Of a DNA stretch of 64,000 bases, positions 45,991 to 55,544 are shown piece after piece. The first letter of the stretch is position 1, and each line of letters opens with the position of its first letter. Source of the stretch: Candidatus Nanopelagicus hibericus (lineage in GTDB: Bacteria; Actinomycetota; Actinomycetes; Nanopelagicales; Nanopelagicaceae); the NCBI RefSeq assembly GCF_002288005.1, contig NZ_CP016771.1, forward strand, positions 310,001 to 374,000, read 5' to 3'. The notes below the pieces were generated by a model. The model saw only the letters and a program-made list of their open reading frames with translations, was not told where the DNA came from and searched no databases. A program made the translations under genes and the position numbers.

Positions 45991-46280
45991 TGGCTAGAAG
46001 TACTCAGTATCGCTTGGGTAAGGATGTAAATCTTAAGAAAGAGATTGTCAGAGATCTTTCTGGCCGTAGGATTACTGATCGACGAGTAAAGCAGATTGTT
46101 AAAGAGGTAAGACAGAAAACAGCTGGTAGACCTTCATTAACCAAGCCAAATGTAATTTCACCAGAGGTTAAGGCTCGGGTACCAATCCAATTAAAGAGAG
46201 CATTAGATCGCAAAGCGGTTCAAAGCGGCAAAAGCCCATCGCAGCTTATTAGAGCAGCGCTTGAGAGGTACTTACTTTGA
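45990..46280 (+). CDS. Ribbon-helix-helix antitoxin-like protein
   Basis: A 96-residue basic protein, ATG at 45990 overlapping the toxin stop (TGATG), preceded by AGGAGGAAG. The last 35 residues, ARVPIQLKRALDRKAVQSGK then SPSQLIRAALERYL, are a CopG/RHH DNA-binding domain. The N-terminal 60 residues (LGKDVNLKKEIVRDLSGRRITDRR) are basic and could contact the toxin or DNA. It would neutralise the toxin and repress the operon. The RHH call is firm; the antitoxin role is inferred from context. Confidence 0.7.
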   Translation: MARSTQYRLGKDVNLKKEIVRDLSGRRITDRRVKQIVKEVRQKTAGRPSLTKPNVISPEVKARVPIQLKRALDRKAVQSGKSPSQLIRAALERYLL

Positions 46281-46705
46281 TTAAGAAATTACTACAACTC
46301 TCACTCGGTGCCTTCCTCACCTCGGCCGGCACCTCCCACCTTGGATCAAACCGAAAAGAGTTCCTAGCCCAAGTACCCACCTGGTTACCCCTAAATGCAG
46401 ATTTTGTAGTTATTGCCTCTGGTTTAGTGGAGATAGCACTTGGTATCTCATTAATTACCACCACATTTATTTTTACCAAATTTCGCCGGCAGGTCGGTAT
46501 TACGGTTGCAGTATTTTTCATTCTGATTTTCCCAGGAAACATTAATCAGTATCTAAATCAGATTGATGCCTTTGGCTTAGATACCGATCAAAAGCGGCTA
46601 ATACGTTTATTTTTCCAACCTCTCTTGGTGCTTTGGGCGTTATGGAGCATGAATGTTATTAGGCTCACAAAAAAATCAAATAAGAACCAACTTTCCTCTC
46701 GGTAA
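46277..46705 (+). CDS. DoxX-like membrane protein
   Basis: A 142-residue protein starting TTG, overlapping the previous stop by 4 bp. It has four membrane helices with the DoxX-like opening LLQLSLGAFLTSAGTSHLG, then ASGLVEIALGISLITTTF, and PGNINQYLNQIDAFGLDTDQ between helices 3 and 4. DoxX/MauE-type proteins are linked to quinone, thiol or oxidative-stress chemistry. Substrate unknown. Confidence 0.75.
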   Translation: MIKKLLQLSLGAFLTSAGTSHLGSNRKEFLAQVPTWLPLNADFVVIASGLVEIALGISLITTTFIFTKFRRQVGITVAVFFILIFPGNINQYLNQIDAFGLDTDQKRLIRLFFQPLLVLWALWSMNVIRLTKKSNKNQLSSR

Positions 46706-46725
46706 GTAATGATATTTTTACCTTT

Positions 46726-47337
46726 ATGACAATAAGCAAAAAGAGCGCTGGGATATTAGCCGCAGTTCTGGTAATTACCTCTGGCTTTTTTGCATACGCC
46801 TTACTTTCTCCAAATGGGACAAAGCAAATGGATGTGATGGATCATTCAGGGATGGGTCATGGCAGCTCTGCCACAGTTACTGAAGGTAAAAATCTCTCCG
46901 CTGATGATGCAATGTTTTTGCAGATGATGATTCCACATCATGCCCAAGCAGTAGTTATCTCTGATTACGCATTAACCAACTCAAAAAATGAGCAGGTACT
47001 AAAGATTGCAAAACAAATAAAATCAGATCAAGCAGGTGAGATCACACAGATGACAAAGTGGCTGACAGATGATGGCCTTGGCACAGATCCTGGCCATTCA
47101 ATGGCTGGGATGGCTGGGATGTTAAGTGACTCCCAACTTAATACCTTAAAAACCAGTAAAGGTGCCTCCTTTGATAAGTTATTTTTAAATAACATGATTG
47201 AGCATCATCAAGGAGCGCTACAAATGGTTGGGATGATTGAAAATAGTAAAGTGGCAGCCCTTCGTGATTTTGCCCGAGCAATTTCCACAGCCCAGCAGGC
47301 TGAGATTGATCAAATGCAAAAACTTTTAGGTAATTAA
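46726..47337 (+). CDS. DUF305 protein, Met/His-rich, probable copper-related
   Basis: A 203-residue protein with an N-terminal membrane anchor (about 7-28), a Met/His-rich tether MDVMDHSGMGHGSS (36-48) and a DUF305 four-helix domain with two HH motifs: MMIPHHAQAV and NMIEHHQGAL. Family members such as CopM bind copper in the periplasm. The HSMAGMAGM segment adds methionine ligands. It follows the DoxX-like gene by 20 bp and may be co-transcribed with it. Confidence 0.88.
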   Translation: MTISKKSAGILAAVLVITSGFFAYALLSPNGTKQMDVMDHSGMGHGSSATVTEGKNLSADDAMFLQMMIPHHAQAVVISDYALTNSKNEQVLKIAKQIKSDQAGEITQMTKWLTDDGLGTDPGHSMAGMAGMLSDSQLNTLKTSKGASFDKLFLNNMIEHHQGALQMVGMIENSKVAALRDFARAISTAQQAEIDQMQKLLGN

Positions 47338-48105
47338 CAAACTTAATTTTTCACTCATTTGCGCAACACTTAACTTATCTGCCTCTTTAAAACTGCTACT
47401 ACATATAACACAACGTATCTGCCACTGCCACCAAGAAGTATCGTCATAACCTAATTTATAGATGGTAACAAAAACCTTTGCCGGCAAGGTCCGGCAAAAC
47501 TGACATCGCCTTGGGGTAATCAACTCATTTACTACCTGAGTTTCAGCTCGATACCCTCTGGCGTATTTAAAGCCAACCCCATAAAGATCAACATCTAATA
47601 AAAAAGCACCTGGATTAATTGAGCCTTCAAATCTTGCCTCATCAATATCACTGTATGCATAAAAGCCGCACTCACACTGTGCAACTGGTGGCACATGCTC
47701 TGAGTTAATACTGCACTTGGCAGATGAATCTGAGAGGTATGTATCTCCAGTTAATCCAGTAAGGGTAGGAGTGCGCCCAGTAATTAATGCCAACTTATAT
47801 CCATGCATCTGCTCAACTGGCAGATCAAAGCCGCTTTGATAATTTAATTTATCAGTATGGTTATTATTTTTTAAAGCTGCCTTATCACCAACTCTGCCAA
47901 TGATTAGAAATGCAATGATAAACACCAGGGGTACTGCGCCTACAAATAAGTACAAAGCGGTGATAACTACCTCTTGTGGAATAAGTGGATCAACTTGATC
48001 AGTAAACCCACCAAGAAGATAAGCAGCTGCCAAGACAGCGATGGCAATTACTGGATAAATACGAATTAATCTGATCAACCGTTGCCGGTTTTGCACATAA
48101 CTCAT
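47326..48105 (-). CDS. Unknown membrane protein with cysteine-rich C-terminal domain
   Basis: A 259-residue protein with two membrane helices (about 16-33 and 45-70) and a long cytoplasmic or outer domain that has CECGFYAY, RRCQFCRTL and IRCVICSSSF cysteine pairs, likely two zinc-binding sites. No family recognised. It is convergent with the DUF305 gene, overlapping by 12 bp. Confidence 0.62.
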   Translation of the reverse strand: MSYVQNRQRLIRLIRIYPVIAIAVLAAAYLLGGFTDQVDPLIPQEVVITALYLFVGAVPLVFIIAFLIIGRVGDKAALKNNNHTDKLNYQSGFDLPVEQMHGYKLALITGRTPTLTGLTGDTYLSDSSAKCSINSEHVPPVAQCECGFYAYSDIDEARFEGSINPGAFLLDVDLYGVGFKYARGYRAETQVVNELITPRRCQFCRTLPAKVFVTIYKLGYDDTSWWQWQIRCVICSSSFKEADKLSVAQMSEKLSLLIT

Positions 48106-48234
48106 ACCTGTAATTAAACACCTACTTTAAGCAGCAGGTGAGGTGATCTAGATCTACCTTTTCTACCTACCCCCGTCATTTACATCGGTAAAATTAAGAA
48201 GTAAGATTTTTTCTTATCCGAGTAAAGGAAAAAT

Positions 48235-48339
48235 ATGGCTGAAATTGGGCAACCAGATCGAGTGGTGCGCCGTGAGCGTGAGCCAGCAATCTCACCAGCC
48301 CTGCCAGTGCCTGCACCAGAGCTTGAGCCAGTTAAGTAA
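48235..48339 (+). CDS. 34-residue Pro/Glu-rich peptide
   Basis: ATG at 48235 to TAA at 48337-48339 encodes MAEIGQPDRVVRREREPAIS followed by a Pro-rich tail ending PELEPVK. An AAAGGA ribosome binding site lies nine bases upstream. It has no hydrophobic segment and looks disordered. The clean Shine-Dalgarno, codon pattern and protein-like composition argue it is real; it overlaps the end of the convergent DCC gene by 8 bp. Function unknown. Confidence 0.55.
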   Translation: MAEIGQPDRVVRREREPAISPALPVPAPELEPVK

Positions 48340-48685
48340 TTCTTTTAATAAATCTAGATAACACACTGACCAACACTGATTGCCTATTTCCGGCAATCAT
48401 TTTGTAGCCAAGTGCGCCAATAGGACCTAATACTCTAAGTAAAAAAGTGCTCACCTTATTACCACGTGCATTAAGTAAAAAGGTCACCGCAGTAATCCCA
48501 CCATATTTTTTATCACCAGATATGGCGTAAACCTGCTTCTCACACTGCGCAATTGTTAAGCCAAATTTTGCAAGGGGTGCGCTTTGATAGGCAATCGCAT
48601 CAAAGGTTAGTTTTTTGGAGAGCCAATTTATGGAGTTGATACACAACTGACAATTACCATCAAAGATAACGGTAATACCGCTCAT
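48332..48685 (-). CDS. DCC-family (DUF393) thiol-disulfide oxidoreductase-like protein
   Basis: A 117-residue protein. FDGNCQLCINSINWL carries the DxxCxxC motif near residues 9-15 that names the family. YGGITAVTFLL and PIGALGYKMIAGNR are the usual downstream segments. Thioredoxin-like fold, probable redox role; substrate unknown. Confidence 0.88.
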   Translation of the reverse strand: MSGITVIFDGNCQLCINSINWLSKKLTFDAIAYQSAPLAKFGLTIAQCEKQVYAISGDKKYGGITAVTFLLNARGNKVSTFLLRVLGPIGALGYKMIAGNRQSVLVSVLSRFIKRIT

Positions 48686-48778
48686 ATGTGGCTTATCTCA
48701 TTACAAATCATAGTTAAATCCTAGCCTAGCCAAATTTATAAACTACAATTATGGGAGTGATTTATTACAAGGAGTGCT

Positions 48779-49246
48779 TTGAAAAACCTTACTGATTTTA
48801 AAAACTTTAATCTCAAGCAGTTTGATACCTTGCTTATCAACTACCTAAGCAAGATCTCACTGCCAGTACTTAGAGTCTCACTGGGAATAGTTTTTATCTG
48901 GTTTGGCGCTCTTAAGCCCTTTGGTAACTCATCAGCTAATGATGTAATAACTAAAACTATTTACTGGTTTGATCCAGATATCTTTATTCCGATACTTGGC
49001 TACTGGGAGATGCTAATTGGGCTCTGTCTGCTCTACGCTCCATTGATTCGAATTGGGCTTTTCTTATTGGCACTGCAAATGCCCGGCACCTTTCTGCCGC
49101 TTATCCTGCGCCCTGAAATCTGTTTTGTTGAATTTCCATTTGTTCTCACCCTGGAGGGTCAGTACATCATCAAAAACTTAGTATTAATTGGCGCAGCGAT
49201 GGTGGTAGGCAGCAAGCTGGTGCCGATATTAGAAAAGGATAAGTAA
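48779..49246 (+). CDS. DoxX/YkgB-like membrane protein
   Basis: A 155-residue protein with a TTG start behind AAGGAG. Four membrane helices; LRVSLGIVFIWFGALKPF, DIFIPILGYWEMLIGLCLLY and GQYIIKNLVLIGAAMVVGSK are typical of DoxX-like/DUF417 proteins. It lies next to a DCC protein and near another DoxX-like gene, suggesting a redox or quinone theme. Function unknown. Confidence 0.78.
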   Translation: MKNLTDFKNFNLKQFDTLLINYLSKISLPVLRVSLGIVFIWFGALKPFGNSSANDVITKTIYWFDPDIFIPILGYWEMLIGLCLLYAPLIRIGLFLLALQMPGTFLPLILRPEICFVEFPFVLTLEGQYIIKNLVLIGAAMVVGSKLVPILEKDK

Positions 49247-49252
49247 TCAATT

Positions 49253-49489
49253 ATGGATTTCACACCAATAATCTTCGCCCTTGGCGTGGTGATCGGTACT
49301 ATCTTGTTAATAGTCTTCACCGAGGTGTTGGAGAAACCAGTACTGGGTGAGATCCGAAGAGTTAAGTATGGATATGACTCCCCAAAAAAGCTGCCAAAAC
49401 CATGGGTGCAAAGTTTTCACACCACGCTGATTATTTTTAGTTATCTAATTGGCCAGCTTCTGGCCTACTTTCTGCTCGCCGTACTTTAA
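49253..49489 (+). CDS. Small two-helix membrane protein
   Basis: A 78-residue protein with membrane helices at about 3-24 and 55-77 and a basic loop VKYGYDSPKKLPKPWVQ between them. No known domain. It starts 6 bp after the DoxX-like gene and is likely in its operon. A weak stem GCCCA/TGGGC follows at 49498-49514 and may end the transcript. Confidence 0.6.
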   Translation: MDFTPIIFALGVVIGTILLIVFTEVLEKPVLGEIRRVKYGYDSPKKLPKPWVQSFHTTLIIFSYLIGQLLAYFLLAVL

Positions 49490-49580
49490 CCACCTTCGCC
49501 CAAAGTCAGTGGGCAATTGCTCTTTTGCTTTAAGTAGTGATTTGCTTGCTTAGAGTGTGTTTATACGGAACTATATTCAT

Positions 49581-50219
49581 ATGAAGAAATTATCTCTTTT
49601 TTGCTTATTGATTTTTGTTGTAATTTCTCCACCAGTTTTTGCGGCAGAGCCACCAACAGCTATTTCAGTACTAAATAAGCTAGAGGTAAAGGGTAGGGCT
49701 GCCAAGACTGGCTACACCAGGGCACAATTTCCCCATTGGTCAGATCCTGATCGCAATGGTTGCGATAGTAGAAATGATATTTTGAAACGCGATCTTAAAG
49801 ATACTGTTTTCAAAGAGGGCACAAGAGACTGCAAGGTGATTAGTGGGCAGTTAATCGATCCTTTTAGCGGCAAGATTATTACTTTTGATTTAAATGCATC
49901 AGCCTCTAATATCGACATTGATCATATCGTGGCACTATCAAATGCCTGGCAAACAGGTGCTGCTTACTTTGAAAAAGATTTGCGCACAAATATTGCGAAT
50001 GATCCGCTAAATCTCATGGCAGTTGACGCCAGATTAAACCGCCAAAAAGGGGATGGGGATGCTGCTACCTGGCTTCCGCCACTGAAAGCGTTTAGATGTG
50101 AGTATGTGGCAAGACAAGTGGCTGTCAAATACAAATATAAATTGTGGGTTACTGCTCCAGAAAAAGCTGCAATTACAAATATATTATCAAAATGTAATAA
50201 GCAAAAAATTCCTAAGTAA
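49581..50219 (+). CDS. Secreted HNH-family (DUF1524) nuclease, copy 2
   Basis: A 212-residue paralogue of the nuclease at 29923-30552. MKKLSLFCLLIFVVISPPVF is its signal peptide; a GTG eight codons upstream is rejected because it weakens the signal. The core DIDHIVALSNAWQTGAAYF, NDPLNLMAVDARLNRQKGDG and ATWLPP is nearly the same as copy 1, while the signal and last 15 residues differ. A two-residue insertion precedes SNIDIDH. It abuts the PrsW gene (next base after its stop is the start), implying coupling. Confidence 0.85.
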   Translation: MKKLSLFCLLIFVVISPPVFAAEPPTAISVLNKLEVKGRAAKTGYTRAQFPHWSDPDRNGCDSRNDILKRDLKDTVFKEGTRDCKVISGQLIDPFSGKIITFDLNASASNIDIDHIVALSNAWQTGAAYFEKDLRTNIANDPLNLMAVDARLNRQKGDGDAATWLPPLKAFRCEYVARQVAVKYKYKLWVTAPEKAAITNILSKCNKQKIPK

Positions 50220-51149
50220 ATGACAAATTTACAGGGGTTTAGTATCGCTGAGGTAAAGCCAGTTGGTGCAAAATTAGCTGATTGGATATTCACTTTAATT
50301 TGCGCTGTAATAATTTTATTTCAAAGTAGACCATGGGAAGTAATGCAGATTCATCATGTAATTTTACTTGCCATGATTTCATCTTCAGTATTTTTCTTAC
50401 TGTGGTGGTCTGATAGATATGAGCGAGAACCGAATGGCTCAATTTTATGGGCACTAGCTTGGGGAGCATTTCCAGCATGTTTTTTATCCATAATTTTTGA
50501 GTCCTTTGCATTTACTACTTTGGCAGGTGCTTTTATTGAAGAAGCCTCCAAACTTCTAGGCCTGGTAGTGGCATACAGGCGACTAAACATTCAATCTTGG
50601 ATGGATGGCTTAATCATCGCAGGTTATATTGGGCTTGGTTTTGCTATATGTGAAGATGTTCTCTACGCAATTTCAAGCACTGATATCACAGCAATGATAG
50701 TAGAACGCGGAATATTCTCGATCTTTTCTCATACATTCTTTTCAGGATTAGGTGGCATAGTAATAGTCTTTGGCTTTTTGAGCAGGCGAATTTGGATTTC
50801 ATTAATTGGATTTACCATAGCCTTCACTTTGCATTTGCTTTGGAATACCGTACTTTTTTTAGAGATTTTCACTGAAAGCAACGGTGTATTTTTCATCATA
50901 TATGCGGTGATTCCACCTGTAATTGTAATTATTAGTTCGGTTATTTTGCGCTTAAATGAAAAAAGTGAGCTAAAGCGAAAAGGGAATCTGGCTATAGAAA
51001 GTGGGCAAATTACCGAAGAAAGATTAAATCTTATAAGTTCACTGAAAATGAGGCGGGATTATGCCAAGAAAATTTCGACTAAACTTGAACGAAGCCAATT
51101 TAAGCGCTCTTTACATGAAGATGCCAGAAAAATTCTAAGTCATCCGTAA
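50220..51149 (+). CDS. PrsW-family intramembrane metalloprotease
   Basis: A 309-residue protein with about nine membrane helices. Motifs of the PrsW/glutamic-type membrane protease family are present: FIEEASK (E107, E108, K111), GFAICEDVLYA (E145), FSHTFFSG (H171) and LHLLWN (H205). The family includes PrsW, which cleaves an anti-sigma factor. The C-terminal 60 residues are charged and cytoplasmic. No anti-sigma/sigma pair is adjacent. It starts immediately after the nuclease stop. Confidence 0.85.
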   Translation: MTNLQGFSIAEVKPVGAKLADWIFTLICAVIILFQSRPWEVMQIHHVILLAMISSSVFFLLWWSDRYEREPNGSILWALAWGAFPACFLSIIFESFAFTTLAGAFIEEASKLLGLVVAYRRLNIQSWMDGLIIAGYIGLGFAICEDVLYAISSTDITAMIVERGIFSIFSHTFFSGLGGIVIVFGFLSRRIWISLIGFTIAFTLHLLWNTVLFLEIFTESNGVFFIIYAVIPPVIVIISSVILRLNEKSELKRKGNLAIESGQITEERLNLISSLKMRRDYAKKISTKLERSQFKRSLHEDARKILSHP

Positions 51150-51163
51150 ATCTAAAAAGTTGA

Positions 51164-51664
51164 TTATCTTGACTCGTTTACAACAATTGTTCTAGCCCAG
51201 ACGTCGGTCAATCTTCTGATGCCGCCATCCTTGAACACCCAAAGTGCATCAAGAAGAAGGATCGCAAAATATACAATGTAGCCAATAACTAGGGTGCCGC
51301 CAACAGAGTAGTCAGACACATTTTCAATGGCTAGTGATAATCCGGCTATAAAAAATGGTAGATAAACCATCGAGAAAGTACTGGGTATCAAAAACTGTCT
51401 TATAGCCATATGTCCCCAGGAGGCCGGCTTTCCAGTATCCACACTGTATACACGCATCTTCAGAATTTGCTTTGAAGGGGTTTGGCCCTGACCCCAAACT
51501 ACAAAACTCCAGATTATCCAAGCCAATCCAACTGTTATGAACGAAGAAATAATCAAGGCAATTTCAAGCATTGCACCACCAAATCTATGCTGCGTAGTTG
51601 CCAAAACCAGACCGGAGGTTGAAGCCTTTACAGGCTGATCTTCTAGCGGGTTATTTAGCTCCAT
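51164..51664 (-). CDS. RDD-family membrane protein
   Basis: A 166-residue protein with three or four membrane helices. RFGGAMLEIALI replaces the RxxDxxxD-type opening, and WGQGQTPSKQILKMRVYSVDTGKPASW followed by FKDGGIRRLTDVWARTIVV is clearly RDD-type. RDD proteins are found beside transporters and proteases with undefined function. It faces the PrsW gene with a 14-bp gap. Confidence 0.82.
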   Translation of the reverse strand: MELNNPLEDQPVKASTSGLVLATTQHRFGGAMLEIALIISSFITVGLAWIIWSFVVWGQGQTPSKQILKMRVYSVDTGKPASWGHMAIRQFLIPSTFSMVYLPFFIAGLSLAIENVSDYSVGGTLVIGYIVYFAILLLDALWVFKDGGIRRLTDVWARTIVVNESR

Positions 51665-51854
51665 ATTTATACCTCCAAATTAATTATTCGGTTGTAGGGA
51701 TTCTAGGCTAACTACAGCGACGTAGGCATCACAGCTTTTTGCCACACCCGTAAAGGACTGGCTGCAGATTAGAGTTTTTGGTGGTGTGGAACCTTTCCCA
51801 ACCCGCAGACGTCTAATCTTCAAGGGATATACCAAGAGGATTGCGAGCGGATAC

Positions 51855-54800
51855 ATGTTTAAGAAATCAACAATACGCGTAATTTCAGCCATGTTTGGAT
51901 TACTTGTTTTGATAGGCACAACACCTGCGCCCGCCCAAGCTGCCTTAAACTTAGGCACTTCCTCTCTATACATAATTAAAGTAACCCCATCAGCAAGAGC
52001 TGCCATTGAGACCGCTGTTAAAAATGCAGGTGGAACTATTGAAGCTAAATATCAATATGCATTTGATGGCTATGTAATCAAATTACCAGATATGTTAGCA
52101 ACACTCTTAGCTAGGATCCCAAATGTTTTGACGGTAGAAAAAGATGCACCTGTTACTGCCATAAATACTCAGCAATACCAAACTCCAGCTTATTGGGGTT
52201 TAGATCGAATTGATCAACGCATAAAAATTCCAACTGCAGATCCAGCATATAAATCTACTTTTGGATATAAGAGCGCTGGTGCGGGATCAACAATTTATAT
52301 CGGTGACACTGGCGTTTACCCACATGAAGATCTTGCAGGTCGAATTTCACCAGTTGGTTATGACGGTTTTGGTGGTGGATTCTCGGACTGCAATGGTCAC
52401 GGCACACATGTTGCTACCACTGCTGCTGGCAAAAAATATGGTGTGGCAAAAAATGCCACAGTAGTAGCACTTAGATTATTAGGTTGCTCAGGAAGTGGTT
52501 CTTACTCAGGAGTGATCTCTGCCTTAGATTGGATCTTAAGTCCAAGTAATACTAATTCTAAATCTAATGCGGTATTAAATTTAAGTATTGGCGGACCTAA
52601 GTCGACTGCATTAAATGATGCCATCACCAGACTTACCACTGCTGGAATCTCAGTGGTAGTAGCTGCTGGAAACTCAAACGCGGATGCTTGTAATTACTCA
52701 CCTTCATCTGCCTCATCTGCTATTACAGTTGGAGCAACTGGGGTAGATGATGCAAAAGCTAGCTTTTCAAATTGGGGCTCATGCGTTGATATTCAAGCAC
52801 CCGGCTATGGCATCACCGCTGGTTGGTATACAGCTGCAAATGCAGAGAAAACTATCTCTGGCACCTCAATGGCGTCACCACATGTGGCAGGAGCTGTCGC
52901 GGTTTATCGTGGTTTAAATCCATCTGCAACTGTTGAGCAGGTAAGTGAGGGCGTTATTTCACAAGCAACACAATCTGTAATTGAGAATTTACCTGACGGT
53001 ACTGTCAATAAATTCTTATACGTTTCACCAATTGATGTTCCATCAACAGATGTTCCAGTAGTGCCAACTCCACCAACTGGTCCAGATTTGGTTAAACCAG
53101 TGATTGTAGATGGTTCATCTGAATATGTAAGTGGTTGGACATTCACTCTCGGTATGACACCAGTCTTAAGTTTGAAGGCAAATGATGAATTTGGTGTCAC
53201 AAAAGTTACGGTATCCCTTGAAGCAAATAAGGTAATTGTTGGATCATTCCCAGCAACTCTTTATAGCGGCACCAGCACAAAAGGTGTCTGGCGATCAACC
53301 TTAAGCTTTACTGGCTCTAACTTTGTGGGAACTTGGAAAATATATGCAACTGCTCAAGATGCAGCGGGCAACGTATCGACTCAAGTCATGTTGCGTGAGG
53401 TACCAGTATCTGCTGCTCCAACACCAACACCAACTCCAACACCAACCCCAACTCCAACACCAACTCCAACACCAACTCCAACACCAACTCCAACACCAAC
53501 TCCAACTCCAACTCCAACTCCAACTCCAACACCAACTCCAACACCAACTCCAACACCAACTCCAACACCAACTCCAACACCAACTCCAGGAGTTGATATA
53601 GAGAAACCAGTAATTATTAGTGGCTACACCAATCCACAAATCCTTGAAGTGTGTAAAACTGTTGAAGAGATGTCAGTCAAAGCCTCTGATAACGTCGGGA
53701 TCACTACTGTAAATATGCGCATCTACCACACAGATACTGGGCGCATGGTCTATTCAACCTTTATGTATAAAACTGCAGGAACTGAACAAAATGGAACATG
53801 GAAAAATGACTGGGCAATTCCCTGCACTGCATTAGTTGGTAAGTACCAGGTTGATGTACAAGCATTAGATGCTGCTCGTAATGCAACTACCTGGAGCTCT
53901 ATTCCAAACTTTTGGGCACAACCATCAACAATTGAAGATAGATCTGTGCCAGTTTTTCTCTCAGGAACGGTGTCAGCTGGGCCTATTGTGATTGGCAAAA
54001 CTATTCCTGAGATGAATGCTCGCTTTACCGACGATGTTGGTATTAAAACTGTCAAATTCTCGTTATCAGATCCAAATGGAAATATCGTTGCCTATATTCC
54101 TGGCTACCGTTCTTCAGGTAGTAAAACAGATGGTGTGTATAAAAATGATTGGGCAACAAAATCAACCTATATAGTTGGTCGTTACTCAATCTATGTAGAG
54201 GGTGAGGACGAGTGGCAGAAGAAATCTGGATCAAAATTTGTTGGCTATGTTGAGTTAGTTTCTGGGGTAGCTCCAACACCAACACCAACACCAACACCAA
54301 CACCAACACCAACACCAACACCAACTCCAGATAAGTTGGCTCAAGTTATTAACTTTCCTGCACTCCCAAATATGGATTTAGGTAAGGCAGGAACCAGTCT
54401 TCTAGCTTCGGCCACATCTAGGCTACCGATTAGTTACACCACAACTACTCCTGCTGTCTGTCAGATTCTTGAGCCGAGGTCACGTAGATTTGTTGTTCAA
54501 TATCAATCACCAGTAGTAATGCCTGAAGTTTCAACTTGCACGATTATTGCTAATCAAGTGGGGGATTCTAAGTATTTACCAGCAACCCCAGTTGTCCGCA
54601 GCTTTACCTACTCAAAATCAGCATCCAAAATAAATGTGAAGCAGATGGCTCCAATTACAGATAGAGGAGCATTTATTTATGGCACTGCAGCAAGAGTAAA
54701 TGGTGTCGGCGGTAGTGCTACGCCACTGCTCATTACTACATCATCACCAGATATTTGTTCTATAGAGGATGTTTACTATACCTATACGCCTGAAGGAACT

Positions 54801-55538
54801 AGAGCAACAATTAGGGCTATTAAAAATGGAAGCTGTTCAATTAAATTGATTTTCCCAGGTGATCAAGTAATGTTGCCAGCAACTACAATCTGGACTACTA
54901 CTATCTCAGGAGTAATCGAAGTACCACCAGGAAGTAATACCCCACAAACAATTACCTTTGCACCTCTGGCAGATCGTGAATATGGTGGTGGCTTATATCT
55001 AAAAGCAACTACTACATCTAGTCTTGCCATAACATACAAATCTTTAACACCAACAATCTGTTATATCCTCTATCCACCTGCTGGAGCCGCGGTGCAAGCT
55101 GTCTATCCATTGACTGGACGAGACTCCGTAAATTGCATTGTTGAGGCCTCTCAACCAGGAGATAGTCGGTATGCAGCAGCTGTATCAGTACAGCAATCCT
55201 TTAATTGGATTAAATCTGCAATGAAAATTACTGTGAGCCGATCAACTTCATTAGTTGGTAGAGGGCCGCACAGAATCGATGCAGCGGTCTCCTTTGCTGA
55301 TACATCTAAAATGGGCGGCTTACGCAGCCTTGGTCACCCCTTAGTGGTTACCACTTCAACTCCCACTGTCTGTACTGTGTCCAGTACCGCCCCATCGGAT
55401 CAACGGGGGGGTATTTACTCCCAGACCACTGTTAACTCACTTGCGAATGGCACCTGCACCTTAAACTTCAGCTTTGTTGGAAGTGATGATCGCAAACCTA
55501 CTGCTCTGCAGTGGAGTGCTACTGTTTCGAGGGTTTAG
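51855..55538 (+). CDS. Large secreted subtilisin-like serine protease (S8) with Ig-like modules
   Basis: A 1,227-residue exoprotein starting at [15 protein letters not shown]; a longer frame from 51786 is rejected because the signal peptide (1-29, PAQAA) begins at this Met. An I9-type propeptide occupies about 35-105. The S8 domain (110-405) has D151 (IGDTGV), H182 (NGHGTHVA), oxyanion N273 (AAGNSN) and S338 (GTSMASPH), of proteinase K type. Then come repeated Ig-like modules beginning (D)xxKPVI and ending DAAGN, separated by Pro-Thr linkers at 522-578 and 807-825, and three further repeats with QxITFxxLxDxxxG and TPxxCxI cores. Likely degrades external protein; C-terminal repeats may bind surfaces. 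No LPXTG anchor seen. Confidence 0.93.
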   Translation: MFKKSTIRVISAMFGLLVLIGTTPAPAQAALNLGTSSLYIIKVTPSARAAIETAVKNAGGTIEAKYQYAFDGYVIKLPDMLATLLARIPNVLTVEKDAPVTAINTQQYQTPAYWGLDRIDQRIKIPTADPAYKSTFGYKSAGAGSTIYIGDTGVYPHEDLAGRISPVGYDGFGGGFSDCNGHGTHVATTAAGKKYGVAKNATVVALRLLGCSGSGSYSGVISALDWILSPSNTNSKSNAVLNLSIGGPKSTALNDAITRLTTAGISVVVAAGNSNADACNYSPSSASSAITVGATGVDDAKASFSNWGSCVDIQAPGYGITAGWYTAANAEKTISGTSMASPHVAGAVAVYRGLNPSATVEQVSEGVISQATQSVIENLPDGTVNKFLYVSPIDVPSTDVPVVPTPPTGPDLVKPVIVDGSSEYVSGWTFTLGMTPVLSLKANDEFGVTKVTVSLEANKVIVGSFPATLYSGTSTKGVWRSTLSFTGSNFVGTWKIYATAQDAAGNVSTQVMLREVPVSAAPTPTPTPTPTPTPTPTPTPTPTPTPTPTPTPTPTPTPTPTPTPTPTPTPTPTPTPTPGVDIEKPVIISGYTNPQILEVCKTVEEMSVKASDNVGITTVNMRIYHTDTGRMVYSTFMYKTAGTEQNGTWKNDWAIPCTALVGKYQVDVQALDAARNATTWSSIPNFWAQPSTIEDRSVPVFLSGTVSAGPIVIGKTIPEMNARFTDDVGIKTVKFSLSDPNGNIVAYIPGYRSSGSKTDGVYKNDWATKSTYIVGRYSIYVEGEDEWQKKSGSKFVGYVELVSGVAPTPTPTPTPTPTPTPTPTPDKLAQVINFPALPNMDLGKAGTSLLASATSRLPISYTTTTPAVCQILEPRSRRFVVQYQSPVVMPEVSTCTIIANQVGDSKYLPATPVVRSFTYSKSASKINVKQMAPITDRGAFIYGTAARVNGVGGSATPLLITTSSPDICSIEDVYYTYTPEGTRATIRAIKNGSCSIKLIFPGDQVMLPATTIWTTTISGVIEVPPGSNTPQTITFAPLADREYGGGLYLKATTTSSLAITYKSLTPTICYILYPPAGAAVQAVYPLTGRDSVNCIVEASQPGDSRYAAAVSVQQSFNWIKSAMKITVSRSTSLVGRGPHRIDAAVSFADTSKMGGLRSLGHPLVVTTSTPTVCTVSSTAPSDQRGGIYSQTTVNSLANGTCTLNFSFVGSDDRKPTALQWSATVSRV
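53418..53588 (+). repeat. Coding minisatellite (Pro-Thr linker 1 of the subtilase)
   Basis: A 171-bp array of CCAACA/CCAACT hexamers in frame, most often as a 12-bp unit CCAACACCAACT, encoding an uninterrupted Pro-Thr run. Third-position variants (CCAACC, CCAACT) are interspersed. It is a flexible spacer between the first and second Ig-like modules and a likely site of slipped-strand length change. Confidence 0.95.
54273..54329 (+). repeat. Coding minisatellite (Pro-Thr linker 2 of the subtilase)
   Basis: A 57-bp array of CCAACA hexamers with little variation, encoding a shorter Pro-Thr spacer before the third group of repeats. Its higher uniformity compared with linker 1 suggests more recent expansion. 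Confidence 0.95.
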
Positions 55539-55544
55539 GAGTAT

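Noticed and set aside
35159-46280. TA modules as evidence of a genomic island or integrated element
   Set aside because: No integrase, transposase, attachment-site duplication or tRNA-adjacent boundary was found near either pair.
51786-51854. N-terminal extension of the subtilase
   Set aside because: It would bury the signal peptide behind 23 polar residues.
53386-53639. Long open frames on both strands through the CCAACA/CCAACT array
   Set aside because: They encode only QLQHQ- or LELVLE-type low-complexity repeats and are shadows of the Pro-Thr linker of the subtilase.
53418-54329. Repeat arrays considered as a CRISPR-like locus
   Set aside because: The units are contiguous in-frame hexamers with no spacers and lie within a protease gene.
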